From the IMG/VR virus record IMGVR_UViG_3300048999_000104, positions 1 through 23,776 of that record: 23,776 bases of DNA; one strand, 5' to 3'. This DNA is from a virus. Positions within the stretch are counted from its first letter, which is position 1, and each line of letters opens with the position of its first letter. Made by a program: the position numbers and the translations under genes. Below the pieces are notes generated by a model, which was given only the letters and a program-made list of their open reading frames with translations, ran no database searches and was not told where the DNA came from. This document shows positions 8,014 to 15,848 of this stretch, in pieces.

Positions 8014-8337
8014 GTGGCGGAGTACCGCGAAGAGCCCGACTGGCGGGAGAAGATCGCGGCCGACGTGCGGGAGCTGTTCGGCCAGCTCGTCGGCGATGTG
8101 CTCGACGATGCCAAGCGGCTCGTCGCGGTTGACACCGGGCACTTGCTGGAGTCGCTGGACAGCGAGATCAACGGCGACACCGCGCGGATCGGGTCGGAGC
8201 TGAACTACGCGCTCTACGTCGAGGAAGGCCACCGGGTCGCCTACCGCGGGTCGGACGGCGAGACGGTGTTCACCGGCGATGTCGTGCCGCCCCAGCCGTT
8301 CCTGCGCCCAGCGCTGTACCGGAAGCGGGGTGTCTGA
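8014..8337 (+). CDS. HK97 gp10-like tail completion / minor tail protein
   Basis: This 107-residue protein carries the recognisable HK97 gp10 family pattern. A helical N-terminus is followed by VDTGHLLESLDSEI, a strand (ARIGSELNYALYVEEGH), and a C-terminal PPQPFLRPALYRKRG in which the protein is threaded at the head-tail interface. GTG 8014 is the only start consistent with the three-base spacing after the stopper gene. Its stop overlaps the following ATG (TGATG at 8335-8339), so translation of the two is coupled. Confidence 0.82.
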   Translation: MAEYREEPDWREKIAADVRELFGQLVGDVLDDAKRLVAVDTGHLLESLDSEINGDTARIGSELNYALYVEEGHRVAYRGSDGETVFTGDVVPPQPFLRPALYRKRGV

Positions 8338-8795
8338 TGGCCCCGTTCATCTACGCCTCGGATGAGGTGGTCGCGCGAGCGTGGGTCGCGCAGCTGGACG
8401 GCTTCTCTGCCGAGATGGTGGCCGAACAGCTGCCGCGCGACGCGTCGAGCTGGTCCGTCGGCGGCTTCGTCACGGTCACGTGGGCCGGCGGCAGCACGGT
8501 GCCCGAGTACCGGCTGGAGTCCCCGGTCATGGCGGTGCAGGGGTGGGCGAACCAGCCCGGCACCGACCGGCCGCCGTGGGAGAAGGCGCGCAACCTCGCG
8601 CTGGCCGTGCAAGCGGGGACCTACCGGCGCGAGCCGTGGTTCCTGCCGCTGGCCGGTTGCAGTGAGAACGCCGTGGTGAAGACGGCTTACGTCGTCGGCA
8701 AGCCGCGGCGGGTGTACGGCGATTTCGGTGACTACGCCGGCTACACCCTCGACCTCGTCCTGAACTGGACGCCTGTCGCCAAGAGCACCCCGTGA
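8337..8795 (+). CDS. Tail terminator protein
   Basis: This 152-residue protein occupies the slot between the gp10-like protein and the tail-tube protein, where siphophages encode the tail terminator (gpU/SPP1 gp17-like) that caps the tube and joins it to the head. It shows alternating strands and helices (WSVGGFVTVTWAGG, VPEYRLESPVMAVQGWANQP, EKARNLALAVQAG) and ends with a strand rich in aromatic residues. Sequence motifs alone are not diagnostic; the assignment is from order and size. The start codon is shared with the preceding stop (TGATG). The stop lies at the base of a stem-loop that precedes the tail-tube gene. Confidence 0.7.
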   Translation: MAPFIYASDEVVARAWVAQLDGFSAEMVAEQLPRDASSWSVGGFVTVTWAGGSTVPEYRLESPVMAVQGWANQPGTDRPPWEKARNLALAVQAGTYRREPWFLPLAGCSENAVVKTAYVVGKPRRVYGDFGDYAGYTLDLVLNWTPVAKSTP

Positions 8796-8833
8796 GGGGA
8801 ACCGACAACCAACCTTCGGGACATCGGTCCCCT
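8795..8833 (+). promoter_or_regulatory. Stem-loop in the leader of the tail-tube gene
   Basis: AGGGGAACCGA (8795-8805) pairs with TCGGTCCCCT (8824-8833), giving 10 bp with one bulged A and an 18-base loop. It starts at the last base of the tail-terminator stop and ends 19 bases before the tail-tube ATG. It has nearly the same geometry as the stem-loop in front of the capsid gene (loop 19, same distance to the start). No T-run follows. Confidence 0.5.
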
Positions 8834-8852
8834 GTCCACAGTGGAGCCCTTC

Positions 8853-9458
8853 ATGGCTGACACCAACGGCCTGGAGCCCGGCAACCTCGTCATGGGGCCT
8901 GCCCGGCTGTACATCTACAAGAACGCGTTCGACCCGGCGCTTGCGTACGAGCCGAACCTGACCGACGTGAACCTGACGCCGGCTGCCTCGGCCTGGTACG
9001 ACACGGGCATCACGCTCGGCGGCACCAGCGTGACCGTCTCGCCGACGTGGACGAACCTCGTCGGCGACCAGCTGGTGGACAAGCTCGGCGCCCGGCTCAC
9101 CGACCGCGACATCAAGTGCACGATGAACTTCGCCGAGATGACGCGACCGAACCTCAGCTACGCCTGGAACATGACGGCGGGGGCGACAGGCGCGAACTAC
9201 GCCGTGTCGGACATCAACGCCGGCCAGACCGCGAACCGGGCCCCGTACCGGACGCTGCTGGTCGACGGCCTCGGCCCGGACAAGACCGACGGCAGCGCGT
9301 CGTTCAAACGGCGTGTGATCCTGCGGAAGGCACTGCCGTCCGGTAACACCGCGCTCCAGTGGGACAAGACGAACCAGCAGGTGCTGGCCGCGGAGTTCCA
9401 GGCGTTCTTCGTGTCCGAGTCGGTCAGCCCCATCCGGGTCATCGACCAGACCACCTGA
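8853..9458 (+). CDS. Major tail protein (tail tube)
   Basis: This 201-residue protein is likely the tail-tube subunit. It sits between the tail terminator and the G/GT chaperones, its usual place. Its sequence is beta-rich, with NLVMGPARLYIYKN, WYDTGITLGGTSVTVSPTW and a C-terminal AEFQAFFVSESVSPIRVID, a pattern common to tube proteins of actinophages. ATG 8853 is preferred over GTG 8841 because GGAG (8842-8845) lies seven bases before it. The gene is isolated from both neighbours by a stem-loop upstream (8795-8833) and a strong intrinsic terminator downstream (9471-9523). That layout suits a high-copy product. Confidence 0.88.
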   Translation: MADTNGLEPGNLVMGPARLYIYKNAFDPALAYEPNLTDVNLTPAASAWYDTGITLGGTSVTVSPTWTNLVGDQLVDKLGARLTDRDIKCTMNFAEMTRPNLSYAWNMTAGATGANYAVSDINAGQTANRAPYRTLLVDGLGPDKTDGSASFKRRVILRKALPSGNTALQWDKTNQQVLAAEFQAFFVSESVSPIRVIDQTT

Positions 9459-9470
9459 TCCACCCCCGAC

Positions 9471-9523
9471 GCAGCCCCGCGGCACGTGAGCCTGACCTCC
9501 GTGCCGTGGGGCTGCCCCCTTTT
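9471..9523 (+). terminator. Intrinsic terminator/attenuator after the tail-tube gene
   Basis: GCAGCCCCGCGGCACG (9471-9486) pairs over 16 bp (one G-U) with CGTGCCGTGGGGCTGC (9500-9515). The loop is 13 bases and the stem is followed by CCCCTTTT. This is a textbook intrinsic terminator shape placed 12 bases after the tail-tube stop, yet the tail chaperone, tape measure and all later tail genes lie beyond it on the same strand. It therefore probably acts as a partial terminator that raises tail-tube mRNA over downstream mRNA. Confidence 0.85.
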
Positions 9524-9546
9524 CGTCCTGTCAGGAGGACCACACC

Positions 9547-9954
9547 ATGGCTGCACCCACCTCGCGCAAGACCGCCCCGCGCAAGACCACCACCGCCCGC
9601 AAGCGCCTGGCCGCGAAGCCGGCGCCCGCACTGGGGCTGGTGCTCGACGACGACGCGGCGCGCGCCGCCACCGAGAAGCTGGTTGCCGACCGCGAGCCGC
9701 TGTTCACCATCGCGGGGACCACCTACACGATCCCGAAGCGCGTGCCACCGTCGTGGGCGATCAAGGCGTTCACCGTCGCGACCGAGCAGGGGGAGTCTGC
9801 GGCGCTGGCGTTCGCGGCCGAGAAGCTGCTGACCCCCGAGGCGTGGACCGCGCTTACCGACTGCGAGACCGTCACCGACGACGGCATGCACGCTGTGCTG
9901 AAGGCGCTGATGGACCGCATCCTGCCCGGCGGTGTCCTGGGCCCAAAAGCCTGA
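9547..9954 (+). CDS. Tail assembly chaperone G
   Basis: This 135-residue protein is the upstream chaperone of the G/GT pair. It has a Lys/Arg-rich, probably disordered start (residues 1-25) followed by a compact helical domain (IAGTTYTIPKRVPPSWAIKAFTVATEQ…). The AGGAGG ribosome site at 9533-9538 is excellent. The gene ends GGC CCA AAA GCC TGA, with a slippery heptamer just before the stop, so a fraction of ribosomes continue in the -1 frame to make the longer GT product. Both forms normally coat the tape measure during tail assembly in an uneven ratio and are absent from the finished virion. Confidence 0.9.
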   Translation: MAAPTSRKTAPRKTTTARKRLAAKPAPALGLVLDDDAARAATEKLVADREPLFTIAGTTYTIPKRVPPSWAIKAFTVATEQGESAALAFAAEKLLTPEAWTALTDCETVTDDGMHAVLKALMDRILPGGVLGPKA

Positions 9955-10310
9955 CCGAGGCATGGCACGAGCGGCTGTCGGCGGTCGGCTGGTTCTTCCT
10001 GCACCTGGACGACGTGCTCAGCGACATGTCGGTGTTCCACCGCGTGGACGACCTCGACGCGCTGACGGCCGCGGTGTTCCTGCCGCGGATGGTGCGTCTG
10101 CCGCATTACGACGGCGCCGTACGGCACGTGCTGCGCCGTGAGGGCGAGCAGCCGTCCACGGCCGTCTCAGCGCCCGCGCGAGCCACCGCGCCTGCCGAAC
10201 AGGCGGCATCCGTGCACGCACACACCGTGGGCGAGCTGTCCCGGATGAACCAGACCAAGGAATACGGCCCGCTGGGCGTGAATCAGGCCGGCGTTTTCGA
10301 CGTCGGGTGA
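9547..10310 (+). CDS. Tail assembly chaperone GT (made by -1 ribosomal frameshift)
   Basis: After the Lys codon at 9946-9948 ribosomes slipping back one base re-read from 9948 (AGC CTG ACC…) and continue to the TGA at 10308-10310, giving 134 + 120 = 254 residues. The T part (SLTEAWHERLSAVGWFFLHLDDVLSDMSVFHRVDDLDALTAAVF…, then a Pro/Ala-rich linker and …MNQTKEYGPLGVNQAGVFDVG) is not preceded by its own start codon or ribosome site. Frameshifted G-T fusion is well established in lambda-like and many actinophage tails. The T domain is thought to recruit tube subunits. Coordinates span both frames: 9547-9948, then 9948-10310. Confidence 0.9.
9942..9948 (+). promoter_or_regulatory. -1 ribosomal frameshift slippery heptamer
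   Basis: C CCA AAA in the zero frame of chaperone G matches the canonical X XXY YYZ slippery pattern. Both the P-site (CCA to CCC) and A-site (AAA to AAA) tRNAs can re-pair after a one-base backward slip. It is three bases before the zero-frame stop, and the -1 frame then stays open for 120 codons. Confidence 0.9.
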
Positions 10311-10320
10311 GGGGGTTCCG

Positions 10321-13300
10321 GTGGCGGGCGATTTCAAGCTTGCGGGTGCGTACGTCGAGGTCAACCTTCGGGACAACACGTCCGGTGACGAGAAGCGCAT
10401 TCGTGCGCGGATCGAGGGTGAGTCCGCGGTCACGTGGGACACCGCGCTGAATGACCCGAAGAACACCGAGATCGTCAAGCAGAAGGTGTCATCGGGCAAG
10501 CCCGTCCAGATCAGCGCCGACCTGGACGACAAGCTGGCGCAGGCGAAGGCTGACGAGTTCGTCGCGAAGCGGCGTTCCGTGGTCATCGACCTGGATGCGA
10601 ATATCGCCAAGCTCCGGATGAAGCTGGAGGAGCTGAACAAGAAGCGCGGCACCTCGGTCGAGGTGGATGCCGACATTCGCAAGGCAGAGGCTGAGCTGGC
10701 CGCGCTGGTGACTCGCCGCCGCACGGTGCAGCTGGAGGTACAGGCTAAGACCCGCCCTGCCGAGGACGAGATCTCTCGAATGGCGGCGCGGGCCAACGCG
10801 CAGTTCGACGCGCTGAAGTTCGCCGGCCTGTCGGTCGGGCTTCCGGCCGCGGCGGCGATCGGCGCAGCCGGCGTCGCGGGCTCGCTCGCGTTGGTGGCCG
10901 GTGGTTTCGGCGCGCTCGGGGTGTACATCGCGAGCACCGACGAGGACATTGCCAAGAAGTCGACTGCGTTGTCCGAGCAGGTGCAGACCGACGCCAAGGC
11001 CATGGGCGGGTCCTACAAGACCGAGGTCTCCGGCGCGCTCGATGACGTTGGCGCGGCGTGGGGCCGTCTCCGCCCGCAGGTGGCCGCTGCGGTGGACGCT
11101 TCGGCGCCCGCGGTCCGCATCCTCACCGGCGCGGTGACCGACCTGGCCGAGAACGCCATGCCCGGCCTGGTCGATGCGGCGAAGGCGTCCGGCCCGGCTC
11201 TGCTCGGTGTGCGCGCGTTCGCGGCGCAGGCCGGTAGTGGGCTGTCGGAGTTCTTCACGAACGCCTCGCAGGGCAGCGCCGGCGCCGAGCAGGGTTTCAC
11301 GCTGCTCGGTGGCGTCGTGCAGTTGCTGCTCGGCCGGTTCGGCACGCTGTTCGCGAACCTCGCCAGCGGCTCGGCGGGCCCGCTGAACTCGCTGTACGCG
11401 ATCGTGGACGACATCACCGGCGGCCTGGTCGACCTCACGGCGCAGGGCTCCGGCGCGATCGGTTTCCTGACCGGCTTCACCGGAACGGCGACCGGCGCGG
11501 CGGCGACGCTGCGCCTGCTGCTCGGCGTGCTTTCTGCGCTCCCGCCCGAGGTGACGCAGCTGGGTGGCTCGGTGGCTGCGTCGTCGCTGCTCCTCTCGAA
11601 GTTCGGCATCGACGCGGGCAAGGGTTTCGAGGGATTCGGCGAGAAGGTCAGCTCTGCCAAGGGAGCCACCGGCAAGTTCAGCGCCGTGGTGTCCGGGCTC
11701 GCCGCCAGCGCGTTCAACCCGGCGGCGCTGGGCGCGGTCGCGCTGGGTGTGGGGCTGGACATCCTCGGCCAGAAGCAGCAGGAGGCCGCGGCGAACACGG
11801 CCGCGCACGCCGAGCGCGAGCGGAACCTGACCGAGGCATTGCGCGACTCCGGCGGCGCGATCACCGACAACATCCGCAGTCTCGCGGTGCAGGATCTCGG
11901 CAACTACAAGGTCGCCGACGGCGTGCGCAACCTGAACAAGGACGTGCTCAACCTCGCCGGACCGCAAGGCCTCCAGCAGTTGCAGGACATGTACTTGGGC
12001 AACACGCAGGCCGGCGACAAGCTGAAGGCGACCCTTGACGCTCAAGTAGAGGCCGGGCGCAGGGTGGCGACCGGTTTCGAGGCGGCGCGCGCGCCGTTCG
12101 ACGACCACATCCGCTACGTCAACGGGGTCGCGTACGCCTACGACGACACGGGTTTCAAGGCGCAGCAGCTGCTGGACATTGTGGATTCCGAAGGCGGCAC
12201 GTTCGGCAATGCCTCGAAGGACGCCGATGCGAACGCGCAGGCGCTCAAAGGTGTGTCCAAGGCGGCCGAGCAGATCACGCCGCAGGCCTACGCGGCGAAG
12301 GTTGCAACGGCCGACTTGCAAGGCGCGTTTCAGACGCTGAACAACACCGCTGGCGACACGGTGTCCAAGGGCCAGGCGATTATCGACGTGATGGACCGCT
12401 TGTCGGGCAAGCACAAGTCCGAAGAGGAGGCGTTGCAGTCCTGGAACGATCACCTGCGCGGTATCGGTGATGCGTTCAAGACGCTCGACTTGGCGAAGCA
12501 CACCAAAGACCTGATCGACTCGTCGGGCGCGATCAACACCACCTCGGAAGCCGGGTCCAAGCTGCAAGACACGTTGCAGCAGGGTGCCACGGACATGGCC
12601 TCTTACGCGCAGTCGCTTAAGGACGGCGGCGCGTCGGCGGGTGAGATCACGGACAAGCTCGGGCCGATGCGTGACGAGTTCGCGAAGCAGCTTAAGCAGC
12701 TGGGCCTGAACGACGGCCAGGTGCAGGATCTGCTGAAGCACTACGGTTTGGTTCCCAGCGACATCACCACCACGATGGGGCTGGAGGGCGATGCCGACAC
12801 GCAGAAGGCCATCACGGACATCGTCAGCGGGCTCGCCAAGGTGCCTGCGAACGTGGGCGTGAAGGTCCAGGCGCTGACGGCGGAAGCTCAGAAGAATCTG
12901 ACCGATCTCGGCTACCACGTCGTGAACCTGCCCGACGGCACCGTGCAGGTGTTCGCGAACACGACCGAGGGCCAGCACGCGGCCGATGTGTTGCAGGCCA
13001 ACATCAACCAGACCCACGGCACGGTGAGCGTCTACGGCGACACCACGCCGGCGGGCTCGGCGGTGGCGAACTGGCAGACGGTCACGAACCGCACCATCGG
13101 CAACACGCTGGTGACGACGGACATCGACCCGGCCACGCGCCAAGTGCGGCAGTGGGAGCAGACGACCGACGAGACCGGCGCCGTCACCACGACGTTCTCC
13201 ACTGTGGACCCGGCCACCGGGGCGGTGCAGCAGTGGAAGCGGAACACCGACGGCACGTGGGCGACGGTCAACGTCAACGCGGACACCGGTGGTGCGATCA

Positions 13301-13746
13301 GTGCTATCCGGCAGATCACCGGGACCCGTTACAGCGCCACGGTGTACGTCACGGCGAACACCAGCGCTATCGGCGGTATCGAGATCCGCTCGGCGAAGTA
13401 CAACGCCCTGGGCAACCTGTACGGCCCGAACATGGGCTTCGCCGACGGGGGATTCCCGACACCGACAGCGGCGAACTCGTTCAACGGGCTCGCGCAGATC
13501 GTGAACCCCGGCACGTACAAGTGGGCCGGGGACGCGAAAGTGCCCGAGGTGTTCATCCCGCTGGACCGTGGTTCCGAGCGGTCGCAGGGGTTGCTGGACA
13601 AGGCGAACCAGCTGATGGGCCGGGCCACGACGGCGTCCGGCGCGACGATCGCCAATCACATCACCATCAACACCACGGAAGCTGACCCTCAGCGGGTCGC
13701 CGCTGCGGTGTCCGGTGAACTCGGCTGGGCAATGCGGGGGGTGTGA
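10321..13746 (+). CDS. Tape measure protein
   Basis: At 1141 residues this is the longest gene of the window and directly follows the G/GT chaperones, so it is the tape measure that sets tail length. By the rough rule of 0.15 nm per residue the tail would be about 170 nm. Residues about 1-165 are charged and helical (KLRMKLEELNKKRG, AEAELAALVTRRRTVQLEVQAK). Residues about 167-206 form a long hydrophobic, Gly/Ala-rich segment, with more at about 326-349, 390-412 and 470-485. The part at about 870-1020 is rich in Thr and strand-like repeats (TTDIDPATRQVRQWEQTTD, STVDPATGAVQQWKRNTD). No peptidase or lysozyme domain was recognised. GTG 10321 follows GAGGGGG at about 10310-10316. Confidence 0.95.
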   Translation: MAGDFKLAGAYVEVNLRDNTSGDEKRIRARIEGESAVTWDTALNDPKNTEIVKQKVSSGKPVQISADLDDKLAQAKADEFVAKRRSVVIDLDANIAKLRMKLEELNKKRGTSVEVDADIRKAEAELAALVTRRRTVQLEVQAKTRPAEDEISRMAARANAQFDALKFAGLSVGLPAAAAIGAAGVAGSLALVAGGFGALGVYIASTDEDIAKKSTALSEQVQTDAKAMGGSYKTEVSGALDDVGAAWGRLRPQVAAAVDASAPAVRILTGAVTDLAENAMPGLVDAAKASGPALLGVRAFAAQAGSGLSEFFTNASQGSAGAEQGFTLLGGVVQLLLGRFGTLFANLASGSAGPLNSLYAIVDDITGGLVDLTAQGSGAIGFLTGFTGTATGAAATLRLLLGVLSALPPEVTQLGGSVAASSLLLSKFGIDAGKGFEGFGEKVSSAKGATGKFSAVVSGLAASAFNPAALGAVALGVGLDILGQKQQEAAANTAAHAERERNLTEALRDSGGAITDNIRSLAVQDLGNYKVADGVRNLNKDVLNLAGPQGLQQLQDMYLGNTQAGDKLKATLDAQVEAGRRVATGFEAARAPFDDHIRYVNGVAYAYDDTGFKAQQLLDIVDSEGGTFGNASKDADANAQALKGVSKAAEQITPQAYAAKVATADLQGAFQTLNNTAGDTVSKGQAIIDVMDRLSGKHKSEEEALQSWNDHLRGIGDAFKTLDLAKHTKDLIDSSGAINTTSEAGSKLQDTLQQGATDMASYAQSLKDGGASAGEITDKLGPMRDEFAKQLKQLGLNDGQVQDLLKHYGLVPSDITTTMGLEGDADTQKAITDIVSGLAKVPANVGVKVQALTAEAQKNLTDLGYHVVNLPDGTVQVFANTTEGQHAADVLQANINQTHGTVSVYGDTTPAGSAVANWQTVTNRTIGNTLVTTDIDPATRQVRQWEQTTDETGAVTTTFSTVDPATGAVQQWKRNTDGTWATVNVNADTGGAISAIRQITGTRYSATVYVTANTSAIGGIEIRSAKYNALGNLYGPNMGFADGGFPTPTAANSFNGLAQIVNPGTYKWAGDAKVPEVFIPLDRGSERSQGLLDKANQLMGRATTASGATIANHITINTTEADPQRVAAAVSGELGWAMRGV

Positions 13747-13747
13747 G

Positions 13748-14659
13748 ATGCCGACGCAGGTGATCTTGCCGGTGTACTCGATCGGTTCGTGGTCGGCCAA
13801 TGTGGACGATGATCAGGGGTGCCGCTGGGTGATCGCACCCGGTGGCGCCTCGTTCGTCACCGACGGCGTGGGCCGCAAGACGCACACGCTGGAACGGCCG
13901 TTCGGTCCGGGCGCGTATCGATCGCGCTCGTACCTGACGGCTAAATCCGGTGTGCTGCAAGGCTGGTGCGACGCCGGCGGCGACCGTACCGCTCGGGTGG
14001 CCGCGCGGGATCGGCTGATGGCGCTGTTCGCGGGTGGCGGCACGGCGGTGCTCGCCGTGGACGACGGCATCTCACCGCGGCAGCTCACGGTCGAGCTGGA
14101 CGGCGGCGCACCGAAATGCGCGGTCTGGCCGGACGGCGGCGGTTTCGACTGGCAGATTGCGCTGTACGCCGCGGACCCGCGGTTCCTTTCGGCAGAAGTC
14201 ATGTACTCGGCGGCCCTGCCAGGCGGTGCGTCCACCGACGGCCTGAACTGGGCTGCCGGCTCGCCCGGCGGTCTCGACTGGGCTGCCGGCTCACCGGGAG
14301 GCCTCGACTGGGGCACTTCGGGCAGCGGCGTGAACGTGCTGACGATGACGAACTCCGGCAGCGCGCCGACGTGGCCGCTGCTGACGTTCACCAGTCCGGC
14401 GACGCTGACCAACCCGGTGCTCACCGACCCGGCCACGAGCCGGGTGTGGTCGTACTTGGGCGACATCGTTGCGGGGCAGACGTTGCGCGTCGACTGCTCG
14501 CCGTTCACGCGGTCGGTGACGCTCGACGGGGTCGACCGCTCCGGTGCGCTGGGCCTGGCGCAGTGGCCGGAGATCGGGCCCGGCCAGACCGTGAACCTTC
14601 AGCTGACCGGCATCGGTACCGGGACCTGTATCGCCGCGTGGCAAGCGGCCAACCTGTGA
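13748..14659 (+). CDS. Distal tail protein (Dit-like)
   Basis: This 303-residue protein follows the tape measure, the place of the Dit protein that forms the hexameric ring at the tail tip. The N-terminal half (RSRSYLTAKSGVLQGWCDAGGDRTARVAARDRLMALFAGGG, QLTVELDGGAPKCAVWPDGGGFDWQIALYAADPRFL) matches the N-terminal belt domain of siphovirus 'tail family' proteins. The C-terminal half (MTNSGSAPTWPLLTFTSPATL…GQTLRVDCSPFTRSVTLDG) matches the galectin-like domain usual in these. Between them a tandem repeat (residues about 165-188, unit GLxWAAGSPG) is inserted. ATG 13748 lies one base after the tape-measure stop (TGA 13744-13746). Longer in-frame extension upstream is within the tape-measure gene and is rejected. 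Confidence 0.83.
   Translation: MPTQVILPVYSIGSWSANVDDDQGCRWVIAPGGASFVTDGVGRKTHTLERPFGPGAYRSRSYLTAKSGVLQGWCDAGGDRTARVAARDRLMALFAGGGTAVLAVDDGISPRQLTVELDGGAPKCAVWPDGGGFDWQIALYAADPRFLSAEVMYSAALPGGASTDGLNWAAGSPGGLDWAAGSPGGLDWGTSGSGVNVLTMTNSGSAPTWPLLTFTSPATLTNPVLTDPATSRVWSYLGDIVAGQTLRVDCSPFTRSVTLDGVDRSGALGLAQWPEIGPGQTVNLQLTGIGTGTCIAAWQAANL
14240..14311 (+). repeat. 30-bp in-frame tandem repeat inside the Dit-like gene
   Basis: Units at 14240-14269 and 14270-14299, plus a 12-base partial unit at 14300-14311, are nearly identical. They encode GL(N/D)WAAGSPG repeated twice and then GLDWG. The units differ mainly at the third base or one residue, which suggests recent duplication kept in frame. It forms a Gly/Ser/Pro-rich linker with a tryptophan in each unit, between the two predicted domains. 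Confidence 0.9.
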
Positions 14660-14675
14660 GAAGGGGGCTTTCCTG

Positions 14676-15848
14676 ATGCCTACGAACGCAACCGCGACCG
14701 GCGTGTGGTCGGCGCAGACGCGCAACAACGCACGCCAGGGCCGTGCCCTGGTGCAGGCGGTCATGCTCGGCGCGTCGGCGACGGCGCCGCTGTCGGCGAA
14801 CCGGGCCGGGGTCATCCCGACCGCGGGCGACGGGACGAACATCTACGACGGCCGGGTGACCGTCTCGTCCGGACTGACGATGACGGTGCAGCCGATGTCT
14901 GCGGTGGTGAACCGCTCCGGCCAGGGCCCGTACCTCGGGTGGCTGCTGCCGTCTGCGGTCAACGTCACCTGCGACGCGGCGCCGGCGTCGAACCCGCGCC
15001 GGGACATCGTGGTGCTGCGCAACTACGACGCGGCGATCGGCGACACCGGCGGCGCGACCGGGCCGTGTCAGATCGAGATCATCACCGGCACGCCAGGTGC
15101 GTCCCCGGTGGACCCGGTCACGTGGGACACCACCGGCACGATCACCACGTGGCCCGCCGCAGCCTCGGGTGGCGGTGTCGGCATCCCGCTCGCGCGGGCC
15201 CAGGTCTCCACCGGCGGCGTCATCACCCTGACCGACATCCGCCGGTCGGCGGGTGTGCTCGGCGCGATCCGCGCGTTGCTGCCGGGCGACTCGCTGTCGG
15301 ACCCGGGTTTCCTGCCCGGGGAGCAGATCATCACCGGCGGTGTGGTCTACACGTGGAGCGGTAGCGCGTGGGTTCCGGTCGACTTGGTCGGCGCGAACCT
15401 CGGGTACGCAGAGTACTCGCAGACCACGGCGCAGACGATCACGACGAACACCGACACCCGGGCCACCTGGGATACGACGGTGGCGTCTTCGCCGGACATC
15501 TCCTACAGCGCAGGCGTTTTCACCGTGAACCGTGCGGGAGTCTGGGATATCTCGGGCACGATGCGGCTCAACGGGGCCGCAGGCAACGGTGTGTTCGAGC
15601 GGGCTGTGGTCTTGTCGACTACGTCCGCGACCGCGTACCGGTTCGGCGGCATGAACAACTACGACCCGAACCTGAACAGCGCGCCGTCGCCCTCGTATGT
15701 GGCCACGCAGTACCCGATCATCGGCAAGAAGCGGTTCGCCGTCGGTGACACCTTCGCGGTGTGGTTGTGGCAGTCGTCCGGGGGCAACCTCCCGACGCAC
15801 GTTCTGCTCGGCGCGAACCGCATCGCGATGAAGTGGACAGGTCCGTGA
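14676..15848 (+). CDS. Tail fibre/baseplate protein with C1q-like C-terminus
   Basis: This 390-residue protein shows a Thr/Ser/Gly-rich beta architecture. Residues about 1-245 contain strand-rich baseplate-like sequence (VTVSSGLTMTVQPMSAVVNRSGQGPYLGWLLPSAVNVTC, GPCQIEIITGTPG) common to actinophage minor tail proteins. Residues about 260-390 (STAGVFTVNRAGVWDISGTMRLNG… in pattern, FAVGDTFAVWLWQSSGGNL) resemble the C1q/TNF-like jelly-roll domain often found at phage receptor-binding tips. It is a likely host-contact protein. ATG 14676 has AAGGGGG at 14661-14667. The stop overlaps the next GTG by four bases. Function is inferred from the fold pattern and gene order. Confidence 0.7.
   Translation: MPTNATATGVWSAQTRNNARQGRALVQAVMLGASATAPLSANRAGVIPTAGDGTNIYDGRVTVSSGLTMTVQPMSAVVNRSGQGPYLGWLLPSAVNVTCDAAPASNPRRDIVVLRNYDAAIGDTGGATGPCQIEIITGTPGASPVDPVTWDTTGTITTWPAAASGGGVGIPLARAQVSTGGVITLTDIRRSAGVLGAIRALLPGDSLSDPGFLPGEQIITGGVVYTWSGSAWVPVDLVGANLGYAEYSQTTAQTITTNTDTRATWDTTVASSPDISYSAGVFTVNRAGVWDISGTMRLNGAAGNGVFERAVVLSTTSATAYRFGGMNNYDPNLNSAPSPSYVATQYPIIGKKRFAVGDTFAVWLWQSSGGNLPTHVLLGANRIAMKWTGP

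Noticed and set aside
10489-13800. 1103-residue minus-strand frame opposite the tape measure
   Set aside because: Length reflects high GC content; composition is Arg/Leu/Val shadow-like and it overlaps a well-supported gene for its whole length.
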